Below are positions 1 to 8,012 of a stretch of 64,000 nucleotides of DNA, piece after piece. Where the stretch lies: the NCBI GenBank assembly GCA_050953085.1, contig JBMNLX010000005.1:310001-374000 (forward strand). The letters are read 5' to 3'. The number at the start of each line of letters is the position of its first letter. The stretch's first letter is position 1. The translations under genes and the position numbers were made by a program. Below the pieces are notes generated by a model. It was not told the origin of the DNA and ran no database searches. It saw nothing but the letters and a program-made list of their open reading frames with translations. The DNA comes from UBA3946 sp002385755. GTDB taxonomy: Bacteria > Bacillota_I > Bacilli_A > ML615J-28 > CAG-698.

Positions 1-47
1 TAGCGCATAAGGGTCAAATCCCGGGCGTTACTAAGGCCAGTTGGTAA
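1..47 (+). CDS. rpsN: 30S ribosomal protein S14 (3' end only)
   Basis: The window opens inside the last codons of the uS14 gene. Fourteen residues are readable before the stop, ending GQIPGVTKASW, which matches the C-terminus of bacterial S14. The reading frame begins at base 3. It lies 24 bases before rpsH, the usual rpsN-rpsH order of the spc operon. Whether this is the zinc-binding short form cannot be seen because the cysteine region is outside the window. Confidence 0.85.
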   Translation, partial: AHKGQIPGVTKASW

Positions 48-71
48 AATAAATCGGAAGGAGGCCATTTA

Positions 72-470
72 ATGGTAATGACTGATCCAATTGCTGATAT
101 GCTTACTCGTATTCGCAATGCAAATCAAATGAAGCATGAATATGTCGAGATTCCAGCATCTAAATTAAAACATGAAATATTGAAGGTTATTAAAAGAGAA
201 GGATATATATACGATGTCGAGTTTATTCCCAACGATAAACAGGGCATCCTGAAGGTAACGATGAAATATACCGACAGGAAAGAGCGGGTAATCAAGGGGA
301 TTAAACGTATTTCCAAGCCGGGACTCAGGCTTTACGTGAAAGCGAACGAGGTGCCCAAAGTATTAAACGGTTTGGGAATAGCCATCGTTTCCACACCCAA
401 AGGAGTTATGACTGACAGGGAAGCGCGCCAACAAAACGTCGGCGGCGAAGTCATAGCTTTCGTTTGGTAG
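72..470 (+). CDS. rpsH: 30S ribosomal protein S8
   Basis: uS8 binds 16S rRNA early in assembly of the small-subunit platform. The 132-residue product begins MVMTDPIADMLTRIRNAN, nearly identical to Bacillus S8, and has the C-terminal segment around STPKGVMTDREARQ typical of the family. The chosen ATG has an AAGGAGG ribosome-binding site about 7 bases upstream. It is followed after 14 bases by rplF. In Escherichia coli S8 represses its own operon; no such site was looked for in detail here. Confidence 0.98.
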   Translation: MVMTDPIADMLTRIRNANQMKHEYVEIPASKLKHEILKVIKREGYIYDVEFIPNDKQGILKVTMKYTDRKERVIKGIKRISKPGLRLYVKANEVPKVLNGLGIAIVSTPKGVMTDREARQQNVGGEVIAFVW

Positions 471-484
471 TAAGGAGGAATACT

Positions 485-1021
485 ATGTCACGAGTTGGAA
501 AAAAATTAATACCTGTTGCCGATGGAGTAAGTATTTCAGTAAACGATAAAAACAACGTGGTTGTCCGCGGCCCCAAGGGAGAATTGACTTACGATTTCCC
601 GAAAATTATGAAAATTGAGATCATCGACAATCATGTTCAAGTTACCAGCCCGAGCGAGGCTAAAATACATAAATCCCTGCACGGGACGACGAGATCATTG
701 CTTAACAACATGATCGAAGGGGTAACGAAAGGTTTTTCCAAGACTTTGGAAATACACGGCACCGGATATCGGGCCGCTCTTAAAGGCAAGACACTGGAGA
801 TAAACGCCGGGTACGCGAAACCGGCAGTTTTAGAAATTCCTTCCGGCCTTGAGGTTGAAGTGCCTAATCCCACGGAAATTATCGTTCGCGGCATCGATAA
901 ACAATTGGTTGGCCAATTCGCCGCCGATATTAGGAAAATTAGAAAACCCGAACCCTACTTAGGCAAGGGTATCCGTTATAAAGGCGAAACCATCAGGCAA
1001 AAAGAAGGAAAGAAAGCATAA
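485..1021 (+). CDS. rplF: 50S ribosomal protein L6
   Basis: uL6 is a two-domain protein near the factor-binding site of the large subunit. The 178-residue product starts MSRVGKKLIPV and ends with the conserved EPYLGKGIRYKGE segment followed by a lysine-rich tail. I start it at the ATG preceded by TAAGGAGGAA rather than at an upstream in-frame TTG, which lies before the ribosome-binding site and would overlap rpsH. Spacing and order (S8-L6-L18-S5) are those of the standard spc operon. Confidence 0.98.
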   Translation: MSRVGKKLIPVADGVSISVNDKNNVVVRGPKGELTYDFPKIMKIEIIDNHVQVTSPSEAKIHKSLHGTTRSLLNNMIEGVTKGFSKTLEIHGTGYRAALKGKTLEINAGYAKPAVLEIPSGLEVEVPNPTEIIVRGIDKQLVGQFAADIRKIRKPEPYLGKGIRYKGETIRQKEGKKA

Positions 1022-1039
1022 GAGAAAGGAGACGAAAAA

Positions 1040-1402
1040 GTGATTAAGAAAAGATCTCGCAATGAGGCGCGGTTAATTCGCCACAAGCGAATCAGAAACC
1101 GCATCAAAGGAACGTCTTCTGTACCTCGTTTGAACGTCTTTAGATCAAACGCGCATATATATGCCCAGATCATAGATGATGAAAAAAGCGAAACGTTAGT
1201 CAGCGCATCGAGTATAGATAAAGAATTGAAACTCGAGAACGGTTCGAATATCGAGGCGGCCAAACAGGTCGGCGAACTGATAGCGAAAAGAGCTCTCGCC
1301 AAGAAAATTGAGAAGGTTGTATTTGACCGCGGCGGTTATTTATATCACGGCAGAGTAAAGGCTTTGGCCGAATCTGCCCGCGCCGCAGGGTTGAAGTTTT
1401 AG
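1040..1402 (+). CDS. rplR: 50S ribosomal protein L18
   Basis: uL18 binds 5S rRNA and helps place it in the large subunit. The 120-residue protein has the basic N-terminus RHKRIRNRIKGT, the central RSNAHIYAQIIDD strand and the family C-terminus YHGRVKALAESARAAGLKF. The start codon is GTG, with a GAAAGGAGA ribosome-binding site 7-8 bases upstream. Length and sequence are typical. It is followed after 11 bases by rpsE. Confidence 0.97.
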   Translation: MIKKRSRNEARLIRHKRIRNRIKGTSSVPRLNVFRSNAHIYAQIIDDEKSETLVSASSIDKELKLENGSNIEAAKQVGELIAKRALAKKIEKVVFDRGGYLYHGRVKALAESARAAGLKF

Positions 1403-1413
1403 GAGGAAATCGA

Positions 1414-1932
1414 ATGCAAGGCAAAAGACAAAGAAGAGATTTTCATGGTGCTGAAAAGCAATTTGAAGAACGCGTAGTCAGCATTAATCATATCGCGAAA
1501 GTCGTCAAAGGCGGCCGCCGTTATCGTTTCAGCGTCGTCGCGGTTGTCGGCGACCGTAAAGGCAAAGTCGGCGTGGGAACCGGCAAAGCGATCGAAATAC
1601 CCGACGCCATTAAAAAGGCGATCGAAGACGCCAAGAAAAATTTCATCGAGGTACCGATTGTCAATAATACCATTCCCCACGAAATAGTCGGCAAATACGG
1701 AGCCGGACGCGTGCTGCTGAAACCGGCGATCGAAGGTACCGGCGTTATCGCCGGCGGGCCTGTCCGCGCCGTTATTGAGCTAGCGGGAATTGAAAATATC
1801 CTTTCCAAATCTTTGGGTTCTAACACGCCGATCAATGTCGTCAGAGCCACGGTCGAGGGTTTGAAACAACTACGCACCCTTGAAGAAGTGGCCGCGATTA
1901 GAAACAAAAAACCTGAGGAGATCGAGGGATAG
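1414..1932 (+). CDS. rpsE: 30S ribosomal protein S5
   Basis: uS5 lies at the mRNA entry site and influences decoding accuracy. The 172-residue product has the N-terminal double-stranded-RNA-binding-like domain (EERVVSINHIAKVVKGGRRYRF) and the C-terminal domain with GTGVIAGGPVRAVIELAGI. A strong AGGAGG site precedes the ATG. The stop codon is one base from the rpmD start, which suggests translational coupling. Confidence 0.98.
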   Translation: MQGKRQRRDFHGAEKQFEERVVSINHIAKVVKGGRRYRFSVVAVVGDRKGKVGVGTGKAIEIPDAIKKAIEDAKKNFIEVPIVNNTIPHEIVGKYGAGRVLLKPAIEGTGVIAGGPVRAVIELAGIENILSKSLGSNTPINVVRATVEGLKQLRTLEEVAAIRNKKPEEIEG

Positions 1933-1933
1933 T

Positions 1934-2116
1934 ATGGCTAAGAAAAAAATGATCGAAATCAAACTGATAAAAAGCGATATCGGAACTAAACCCAAGCAAG
2001 CAAAAACGCTGAAAGCATTGGGTCTTACGAAAATTAATCAAGTTGTAAAAAAGCCCGATAACGAAGCTATTCGCGGAATGATTGCCACAGTTAATCATTT
2101 AGTTGAAATATTATAG
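1934..2116 (+). CDS. rpmD: 50S ribosomal protein L30
   Basis: uL30 is a small large-subunit protein. The 60-residue product (MAKKKMIEIKLIKSDIG...) shows the central LKALGLTKINQ motif and the C-terminal IRGMIATVNHLVEI segment of the family. The start is the ATG one base after the rpsE stop. A longer in-frame reading would run back inside rpsE and is not supported. The stop overlaps the ribosome-binding site of rplO. Confidence 0.96.
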   Translation: MAKKKMIEIKLIKSDIGTKPKQAKTLKALGLTKINQVVKKPDNEAIRGMIATVNHLVEIL

Positions 2117-2126
2117 GAGGAAATCC

Positions 2127-2567
2127 ATGAAATTACATACATTGCAACCATTACCCGGATCCCGCGTAGATCGCAAGCGCGTCGGTCGCGGCACCGGCAG
2201 CGGTCACGGGAAAACCAGCGGTAGAGGTCATAAAGGTCAGAACGCCCGTAGCGGCGGCGGAGTTAGGCCGGGTTTTGAAGGCGGCCAAACGCCTCTTTTC
2301 AAACGTTTGCCGAAACGAGGATTTACCAATATCAATCGCGTTGAATATGATATTGTTAATGTAAAACAACTAAATATTTTCCCCGAAGGCGCTTTAGTCA
2401 ATCCCGATGAGCTTGTCAAAGCGGGCCTGGTTAAAAAGAATCACGGTTTAATCAAGATTCTTGGCGACGGGGAATTAAACGTGAAATTAACTGTCGTAGC
2501 TAACAAGTTTACGAAGACTGCTGAGAAAAGGATAATCGACGCCGGCGGGAAAATCGAGGTGGTATAA
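2127..2567 (+). CDS. rplO: 50S ribosomal protein L15
   Basis: uL15 is an early-assembly large-subunit protein with a long basic extension. The 146-residue product begins MKLHTLQPLPGSR and carries the glycine/arginine-rich stretch with RGTGSGHGKTSGRGHKGQ near residues 20-40, typical of the family. The ATG is preceded by TAGGAGGAAATCC; an upstream in-frame methionine would fall inside rpmD. The secY start codon follows immediately after the stop with no gap. Confidence 0.97.
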   Translation: MKLHTLQPLPGSRVDRKRVGRGTGSGHGKTSGRGHKGQNARSGGGVRPGFEGGQTPLFKRLPKRGFTNINRVEYDIVNVKQLNIFPEGALVNPDELVKAGLVKKNHGLIKILGDGELNVKLTVVANKFTKTAEKRIIDAGGKIEVV

Positions 2568-3836
2568 GTGGCTAAATACAAAAAAATAATTAAAATGTTT
2601 TTGTATACGGCTTTAATACTTTTGGTATGGCGTCTAGCCTATCATGTCCAATTACCTATGATTGACCGCGAATTGCTAAGCTCCGAAGTATCCTTGTTCG
2701 GGTTTCTAGATATTTTCAGCGGCGGCGCCCTTTCCAATTACTCGATCGTCGCTTTGGGAATTTCACCGTATATCACGGCGTCAATCGTTATCCAGCTTTT
2801 GCAGATGGATATTGTCCCGACTTTGAAGGAATGGGCCGAGGAAGGCGAAGTCGGAAGAAAGAAGCTAAACCAACTGACAAGATATTTGGCTTTGGCTCTC
2901 GCCTTTATCCAGGCATTGACGGTTTCTCTCGGAATCGTCGCCTATTACGGCGATATCTTTGAACTGGGCGTCGACGCCACCGCCTTTACCTATGTTTATT
3001 TGGCGTTGGTCATGACGGCCGGAACCGCCTTTATATTATGGATGGCGGAAAAAATCACGGCGAAAGGAATCGGTAACGGGACATCGATGTTTATCGTCGC
3101 CGGTATCGTCGCCGGTTTCCCCCTCATGATACAACAGTTGATCGGCACGTATATTACAAAAGAAAACGGCTCGGTCGGCGATATCTTCGTTTTCTTCGGG
3201 ATATTGCTTCTTTTGATAGTTATTATTATCGGCGTCGTATTCATGGAGTCGGCGGTAAGGAAAATACCGATTCAATATGCCAACAGACCAGCAGCGGCCG
3301 CTTTCCGGGGTCGCAGCGAATCGCACGTTCCTATCAAACTTAATGTCGCTTCGGTTATCCCCGTTATTTTCGCAAGCACCTTGATGAGCTTACCGGCCAC
3401 AATCGTTAGGTTTTTAGATATGAATAATGTGATTTATTGGATCGGGCAAATATTTGATTATACCCAGCCGATTGGTTTTGTGTTGTATATCGTGTTGATT
3501 TATCTCTTTACTTTCTTCTACTCTTTCCTACAGATGAACCCGGAAAAAGTGGCGGAAAATTTACAAAAACAAAACGCTTATATCCCCGGTATTAGACCGG
3601 GAGCGGAAACCGCATCTTATCTGTCGCGGGTATTGTTCAAAATAACGATCGTCGGCGCCACCTATTTGGCTTTGGTCGCTTCGTTACCGATAATTATTTC
3701 CTTTGTGTTTGATTTGCCTGAATCGGTTAGAATTGGCGGAACAAGTTTAATTATCGTTGTCGGCGTCGCGATTGAAACCGCAAAACAGATTAAAACGACG
3801 GCGCAGGAAAAACAATATCGCGGGTTTATCGATTAA
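2568..3836 (+). CDS. secY: Preprotein translocase subunit SecY
   Basis: SecY forms the membrane channel of the general secretion pathway with SecE and SecG, driven by SecA or the ribosome. The 422-residue protein has about ten hydrophobic segments and the SecY signature GISPYITASIVIQLL near residues 64-78, plus the conserved NPEKVAENLQKQNAYIPGIRPG segment of the cytoplasmic C5 loop. Length is normal. Translation starts at a GTG directly abutting the rplO stop, so expression is probably coupled to L15. Its place between rplO and adk is standard in Firmicutes. Confidence 0.97.
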   Translation: MAKYKKIIKMFLYTALILLVWRLAYHVQLPMIDRELLSSEVSLFGFLDIFSGGALSNYSIVALGISPYITASIVIQLLQMDIVPTLKEWAEEGEVGRKKLNQLTRYLALALAFIQALTVSLGIVAYYGDIFELGVDATAFTYVYLALVMTAGTAFILWMAEKITAKGIGNGTSMFIVAGIVAGFPLMIQQLIGTYITKENGSVGDIFVFFGILLLLIVIIIGVVFMESAVRKIPIQYANRPAAAAFRGRSESHVPIKLNVASVIPVIFASTLMSLPATIVRFLDMNNVIYWIGQIFDYTQPIGFVLYIVLIYLFTFFYSFLQMNPEKVAENLQKQNAYIPGIRPGAETASYLSRVLFKITIVGATYLALVASLPIIISFVFDLPESVRIGGTSLIIVVGVAIETAKQIKTTAQEKQYRGFID

Positions 3837-3845
3837 AGAGGGCAT

Positions 3846-4505
3846 ATGCGTTTGTTGATTATGGGGCCGCCGGGAGTCGGCAAAGGAACGATGGCCGCCT
3901 ATATCAAAAAAACTTATAATATTTCTCATATCTCAACCGGGGAACTTTACCGCGAGGCGATAGCCAGGATGAACTCGCTCGGCGCATTGGCGAAAGGTTA
4001 TCTTGATCGCGGGGAATTGGTTCCCGACGCCGTTACGGTGGATTTGGTTAAGGAAACGCTAAAAAAAAGCGAATATAAAGAAGGTTTTCTCTTGGACGGG
4101 TTCCCCCGGACAATACCGCAAGCGCAAGCTTTAGACGATATTTTGGAAGAAAAGCAATGGAAGATCGATGTGGTATTGAATCTCACGGCCGATGACGAAA
4201 CAATAATCGAACGCATAACCGGACGGAGAATATGCAGTAATTGTGGGGCGTTATATCACACTACTAACATCAAACCAGCGGTAGATGATATTTGCGATAA
4301 TTGCGGCGCGGCGTTGTTTCAGCGGCTCGATGACAACCGCGAGACCGTAGCGCGTCGTTTGAAAATATACCGGGAGCAAACCGAACCTTTGCTTGAATAT
4401 TATCGCCGGCGCGGCCTGCTGCGCGATGTCGACGCGGAGGGCACCGTCGCCGATAATATAAAAGAAGTTGAAAAAGCGCTTGGAGGATTTAATGATAACG
4501 ATTAA
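3846..4505 (+). CDS. adk: Adenylate kinase, zinc-lid type
   Basis: Catalyses ATP + AMP = 2 ADP in the cytoplasm. The 219-residue protein has the P-loop GPPGVGKGT at residues 7-15, the AMP-site motif LLDGFPRT near 82-89, and a long LID with four cysteines (130, 133, 150, 153) that in Gram-positive adenylate kinases binds a structural zinc. The gene lies between secY and map, as in Bacillus, and its last 14 bases overlap the map coding region. The valine in the P-loop (usually alanine) is a mild variant. Confidence 0.97.
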   Translation: MRLLIMGPPGVGKGTMAAYIKKTYNISHISTGELYREAIARMNSLGALAKGYLDRGELVPDAVTVDLVKETLKKSEYKEGFLLDGFPRTIPQAQALDDILEEKQWKIDVVLNLTADDETIIERITGRRICSNCGALYHTTNIKPAVDDICDNCGAALFQRLDDNRETVARRLKIYREQTEPLLEYYRRRGLLRDVDAEGTVADNIKEVEKALGGFNDND

Positions 4506-5247
4506 AAGCAATCGGGAAATAGAGCTGATGAGAGAGGCGGGGCGCATCTGCGCGTTGGCGCAGCGCAAAATAAAAGAAGCGCTCGCCCCGGGAATAACCA
4601 CTTATCAACTTGACAAAATTGCCGAGGAAGTCATAATCGAATGCGGAGCCACCCCTTCCTTTAAGGGATACAACGGTTATCCGGCATCAATTTGCGCTTC
4701 CGTCAATAATGTCGTTATTCATGGAATTCCAAGCAAGAAAACAAAACTAAAAAGTGGCGATATTATTGCGATTGATATCGGTGTATGTTATAAAGGTTAT
4801 CACGGCGATTGCGCCTATACGTACGGCGTCGGGATAATCAGTCCCAAACGCCAGGAATTGCTTCGAGTAACCGAAGAATCTTTATATGTCGGACTTGAAC
4901 ACGCAAAACCATATAAACATTTATCCGATATCTCGCACGCGATAGAAAAGTATGTGACTGAACGCGGATATAGTGTTGTAAAAGACTTCACTGGTCACGG
5001 TATCGGGAGTAGCCTTCACGAAAAACCGGTAATCCCCAATTTCGGATTGCCCGGGTACGGTCCGATATTGAAACCAGGTATGACCTTAGCGATTGAACCA
5101 ATGGTCAATGTTGGTTCCTCTGATGTCCGAATTCTCGTTGACAATTGGACTACGGTAACCGAGGACGGCGCCGATAGTGCCCATTTCGAGCACACAATTG
5201 TTATTACCGAAGAAGGATATACCATTTTAACAAAGGAGGGACAGTAG
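4492..5247 (+). CDS. map: Methionine aminopeptidase, type I
   Basis: Removes the initiator methionine from nascent proteins. The 251-residue enzyme shows the complete dinuclear metal site: Asp95 (AIDIG), Asp106 (HGDCA), His169 (TGHGIG), Glu202 (IEPM) and Glu233 (FEHT), with the substrate-site His77. There is no N-terminal zinc-finger extension. I start it at the ATG behind TGGAGGATTTA, overlapping adk by 14 bases; a TTG further upstream has no ribosome-binding site. The infA ATG directly follows its stop. Confidence 0.96.
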   Translation: MITIKSNREIELMREAGRICALAQRKIKEALAPGITTYQLDKIAEEVIIECGATPSFKGYNGYPASICASVNNVVIHGIPSKKTKLKSGDIIAIDIGVCYKGYHGDCAYTYGVGIISPKRQELLRVTEESLYVGLEHAKPYKHLSDISHAIEKYVTERGYSVVKDFTGHGIGSSLHEKPVIPNFGLPGYGPILKPGMTLAIEPMVNVGSSDVRILVDNWTTVTEDGADSAHFEHTIVITEEGYTILTKEGQ

Positions 5248-5466
5248 ATGTCAAAAAGTGAAGTCATAGAATTACGAGGAGTAGTAACGGACGCCCTGCC
5301 TAATGCGATTTTTAAAGTCAAATTAGACAACGGCCATCAAATAATAGCCCATGTTTCAGGTAAGATCAGGATGCATTATATAACCATCCTGCCGGGCGAT
5401 AAAGTTACTGTCGAATTATCCCCGTATGATTTAACACGCGGTCGCATTACTTATCGCCATAAGTGA
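5248..5466 (+). CDS. infA: Translation initiation factor IF-1
   Basis: IF-1 is a small OB-fold protein that occupies the A site of the 30S subunit during initiation. The 72-residue product has the exact family length, ending LTRGRITYRHK, with the internal segment IRMHYITILPGDKVTVELSPYD. It starts directly after the map stop; GGAGGGACAG within the end of map serves as ribosome-binding site. The map-infA-rpmJ-rpsM order is the normal Gram-positive arrangement. Confidence 0.97.
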   Translation: MSKSEVIELRGVVTDALPNAIFKVKLDNGHQIIAHVSGKIRMHYITILPGDKVTVELSPYDLTRGRITYRHK

Positions 5467-5486
5467 TATCCAAAAGGAGGATGAAA

Positions 5487-5600
5487 ATGAAGGTAAGACC
5501 GTCTGTAAAACCCATTTGTGATAAATGCAAGGTTATTAAACGAAAAGGCAAAGTAGTGGTTATTTGTGAAAACCCCAGACACAAACAAAGACAAGGATAA
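5487..5600 (+). CDS. rpmJ: 50S ribosomal protein L36
   Basis: A 37-codon gene encoding bL36, MKVRPSVKPICDKCKVIKRKG and onward to NPRHKQRQG. The Cys-x2-Cys...Cys...His pattern (Cys at 11, 14 and 27, His at 32) is the zinc-ribbon form of L36. I chose the ATG 6 bases after the GGAGG site; an earlier in-frame ATG directly abuts that site and is less likely. It is followed after 17 bases by rpsM. Confidence 0.96.
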   Translation: MKVRPSVKPICDKCKVIKRKGKVVVICENPRHKQRQG

Positions 5601-5617
5601 TAGGAGGTGCGAACTTA

Positions 5618-5983
5618 ATGGCACGAATAGCAGGTGTTGATATTCCCCGCGATAAACACGTCGAAATATCGCTCACATATATTTACGGAATCGGAAGACC
5701 GACGGCCAAGAAGATTCTCGTGAATGCCGGCGTCGAAGGAAGCAAGCGCGTCAGGGATTTAACCGAGGATGAACTTGCCGCTATTAGGCGCGAAATCGCC
5801 AACTACAAAGTGGAGGGCGATTTGCGGCGGGATGTCGCTTTAAACATAAAAAGGCTGATGGAAATTGGTTGCTATCGCGGTATTCGCCATCGCCGGGGAT
5901 TGCCGGTTAGAGGGCAAAATACGAGATGTAATGCCAGAACGAGAAAAGGCAAAGCCAAGACCGTGGCTAATAAGAAAAAATAA
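5618..5983 (+). CDS. rpsM: 30S ribosomal protein S13
   Basis: uS13 sits in the head of the small subunit and contacts the P-site tRNA and L5. The 121-residue product begins MARIAGVDIPRDK and has the helix-two-turn-helix segment YIYGIGRPTAKKIL and the basic C-terminus GLPVRGQNTRCNARTRKG followed by a lysine-rich end that reaches the tRNA site. TAGGAGGTG precedes the ATG by about 9 bases. Order rpmJ-rpsM-rpsK-rpoA-rplQ is the standard alpha operon. Confidence 0.98.
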   Translation: MARIAGVDIPRDKHVEISLTYIYGIGRPTAKKILVNAGVEGSKRVRDLTEDELAAIRREIANYKVEGDLRRDVALNIKRLMEIGCYRGIRHRRGLPVRGQNTRCNARTRKGKAKTVANKKK

Positions 5984-6002
5984 CTAGAAGGAGAATGAAA
6001 TA

Positions 6003-6386
6003 ATGGCTCGTAAAACAAGAAAACGCAAAGTTAAAAAGGATGTGCCAATCGGCATAGCCCATATTCACTCCACCTTTAATAACACCATTATAACCATTAC
6101 CGATCCGAATGGAAACGCCATCGTGCAGAGCAGCGCCGGCGCTTTGGGCTTTAAGGGAAGCAAAAAATCAACCCCCTTTGCGGCGCAAATGGCTTCCGAA
6201 GCCTGCGCTAAAGCCGCTATTGACAACGGCATGCAGAAAGTCGAGGTATCGGTAAGAGGCCCGGGACCGGGCCGGGAAGCGGCTATTAGGTCATTGCAGG
6301 TTGCCGGGTTGGAAATAACGGCAATAAAAGACGTAACGCCGATTCCGCATAATGGATGCAGACCGCCGAAAAGACCTCGCGGTTAA
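6003..6386 (+). CDS. rpsK: 30S ribosomal protein S11
   Basis: uS11 forms part of the platform near the E site. The 127-residue protein contains the family segments IAHIHSTFNNTIITITD and SVRGPGPGREAAIRSLQVAGL, and ends in the conserved PIPHNGCRPPKRPRG-type tail. Normal length. The start codon has AGAAGGAGAATG upstream. Confidence 0.98.
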   Translation: MARKTRKRKVKKDVPIGIAHIHSTFNNTIITITDPNGNAIVQSSAGALGFKGSKKSTPFAAQMASEACAKAAIDNGMQKVEVSVRGPGPGREAAIRSLQVAGLEITAIKDVTPIPHNGCRPPKRPRG

Positions 6387-6410
6387 GAAAAGATTGAAGG
6401 AGGATTACGA

Positions 6411-7481
6411 ATGAAAAAATTCGAGTTCATCAAACCTCTGGCGACGATTGAACATAAGGATGAGGGATATGGTAAATTCGTTATCTCTCCGCTTGAGCGG
6501 GGTTACGGCTTAACGCTCGGCAATGCCCTGAGGCGCGTTCTTTTGTCGTCCATGCCCGGGGTGGCGATAGTCGCCGCCGAAATCGAAGGGGTTGAACATG
6601 AATTCATGACGCTTCCCGGGATGTTGGAAGATATTACAGAGATCATATTGAATTTAAAAAATATTATCTTTGCCATTCCCGAGGATATATTGTTTAAATC
6701 TGCTCCGAACGAACCGGGGGAATTATACGAGTTAACCATCGACGCCGTCGGCGAAAGAGTCATTACCGCCGGCGACTTGGAACATAGCAGCGAAATCACT
6801 ATTATAAACCCGGAGCAGGTAATTGTTACCCTGGAGAAAAACGCTCGTTTTAAAGCCAGGTTTTTTGCCCGTAAGGGAATAGGTTATGTCGGGGCGGAAG
6901 AAAACAAAGCATTTTGCCGCGACAAAGCGGGTAATCAAATCATCAGTCGCATCGCCATCGATTCAATTTACACGCCGATTACGAAAGCCCGGTACGAGGT
7001 GGAAAAAACGCGCGTTGATGAAAACGTCGACTATGAAAGACTGATTTTAGAAGTATGGACGAATAAAGGAATCCAGCCTTCGGACGCGGTTTCGCTCGCC
7101 TCAAAGTTTTTGATTCAACATTTCGAGGTTATTTCCCAGCTCAACGAGTTGATAAACGAGCAAGACTATATGTATGAGCGCGAGGAAAAAGTTACTAACA
7201 AGAAACTCGAAAAGAAAATCGAAGAGTTGGATTTATCGGTTCGTTCTTACAACAGTTTGAAAAGAGCGGGCATTCATACCATTGGCGAGTTGACGCAAAA
7301 GACCGAAGAGGAAATGATGCGTATCCGAAATATGGGTCGCAAGTCATTGAAAGAAGTAATCCAAAAACTCCACGAGCTTGGCCTTGACCTCCGCCGCTCG
7401 TATGATACGGATTACAACGCCAGCGATGACTTGGATGAAATTCCCGAAGAGTCCGAATTGTCTGAAGACGCGGAAGATTAA
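6411..7481 (+). CDS. rpoA: RNA polymerase alpha subunit with acidic C-terminal tail
   Basis: Alpha dimerises to seed RNA polymerase assembly and its C-terminal domain contacts UP elements and activators. The 356-residue protein has the N-terminal dimerisation domain (GYGLTLGNALRRVLLSSMPG) and the C-terminal domain with LDLSVRSYNSLKRAGIHTIGEL. It is about 40 residues longer than typical Bacillus alpha (about 314). The excess is a tail after the C-terminal domain (residues about 330-356) in which 13 of 27 residues are Asp or Glu. Such tails occur in some relatives; a function is not known to me. Confidence 0.97.
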   Translation: MKKFEFIKPLATIEHKDEGYGKFVISPLERGYGLTLGNALRRVLLSSMPGVAIVAAEIEGVEHEFMTLPGMLEDITEIILNLKNIIFAIPEDILFKSAPNEPGELYELTIDAVGERVITAGDLEHSSEITIINPEQVIVTLEKNARFKARFFARKGIGYVGAEENKAFCRDKAGNQIISRIAIDSIYTPITKARYEVEKTRVDENVDYERLILEVWTNKGIQPSDAVSLASKFLIQHFEVISQLNELINEQDYMYEREEKVTNKKLEKKIEELDLSVRSYNSLKRAGIHTIGELTQKTEEEMMRIRNMGRKSLKEVIQKLHELGLDLRRSYDTDYNASDDLDEIPEESELSEDAED

Positions 7482-7511
7482 TAAAACTACTTTTCTAAGG
7501 AGGATATACAT

Positions 7512-7880
7512 ATGTCAAGAGGTTATCGAAAATTAGGTCGCGATACCGCCAAACGCAAGGCTTTGTTGCGCGATTTGGTTACCGATCTCATCATCAACGG
7601 CCGGATAGAAACGACTCTTCCAAAAGCCAAAGAAGTGCAGAAACTGGCTGACAGGATGGTGACGTTAGGCAAAATCAACACATTGTCATCGCGGATCCGC
7701 GCGGCCAAAACCATAAGATTTGAATATGTCGATGAAGACAAACAGCAATACGCCATTCAGAAATTATTTGACGAAATAGCTCCCAATTACCGCGATCGCG
7801 ACGGGGGATATACTCGGGTGTTAAAACTCGGTCCGCGGCGCGGCGACGCCGCCCCGATGGCGATTATTGAATTTGTTTAA
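7512..7880 (+). CDS. rplQ: 50S ribosomal protein L17
   Basis: bL17 lies close to the peptide exit tunnel. The 122-residue protein starts MSRGYRKLGRDTAKRKALLRDL and ends RRGDAAPMAIIEFV, as in Gram-positive L17. It is the last gene of the alpha operon here and is followed directly by an intrinsic terminator. TAAGGAGG precedes the ATG. Confidence 0.97.
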   Translation: MSRGYRKLGRDTAKRKALLRDLVTDLIINGRIETTLPKAKEVQKLADRMVTLGKINTLSSRIRAAKTIRFEYVDEDKQQYAIQKLFDEIAPNYRDRDGGYTRVLKLGPRRGDAAPMAIIEFV

Positions 7881-7889
7881 AACGCTACG

Positions 7890-7927
7890 CCTCTTAAAGT
7901 CCATTCCCGCTACTTTAAGAGGTTTTT
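7890..7927 (+). terminator. Intrinsic terminator of the ribosomal operon
   Basis: A perfect 11-base-pair stem (CCTCTTAAAGT pairing with ACTTTAAGAGG) with an 11-base loop, followed at once by TTTTT. It begins 9 bases after the rplQ stop and separates the ribosomal operon from the following promoter. Confidence 0.93.
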
Positions 7928-7957
7928 AAAAAACAGCGCTTGTCCGTAGTTCTATTG

Positions 7958-7986
7958 TTGAATTTTTGTGTCGAAAGTGCTACAAT
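7958..7986 (+). promoter_or_regulatory. Sigma-A-type promoter for the NusG_II-ecf operon
   Basis: TTGAAT (-35), 17-base spacer and TACAAT (-10), with TGC directly before the -10 giving an extended -10 element. The -10 overlaps an upstream in-frame GTG of the next gene, which argues that the gene starts at the later ATG. Confidence 0.8.
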
Positions 7987-8012
7987 TACTTAAAGAAAAC
8001 GAGGCATGGGCG

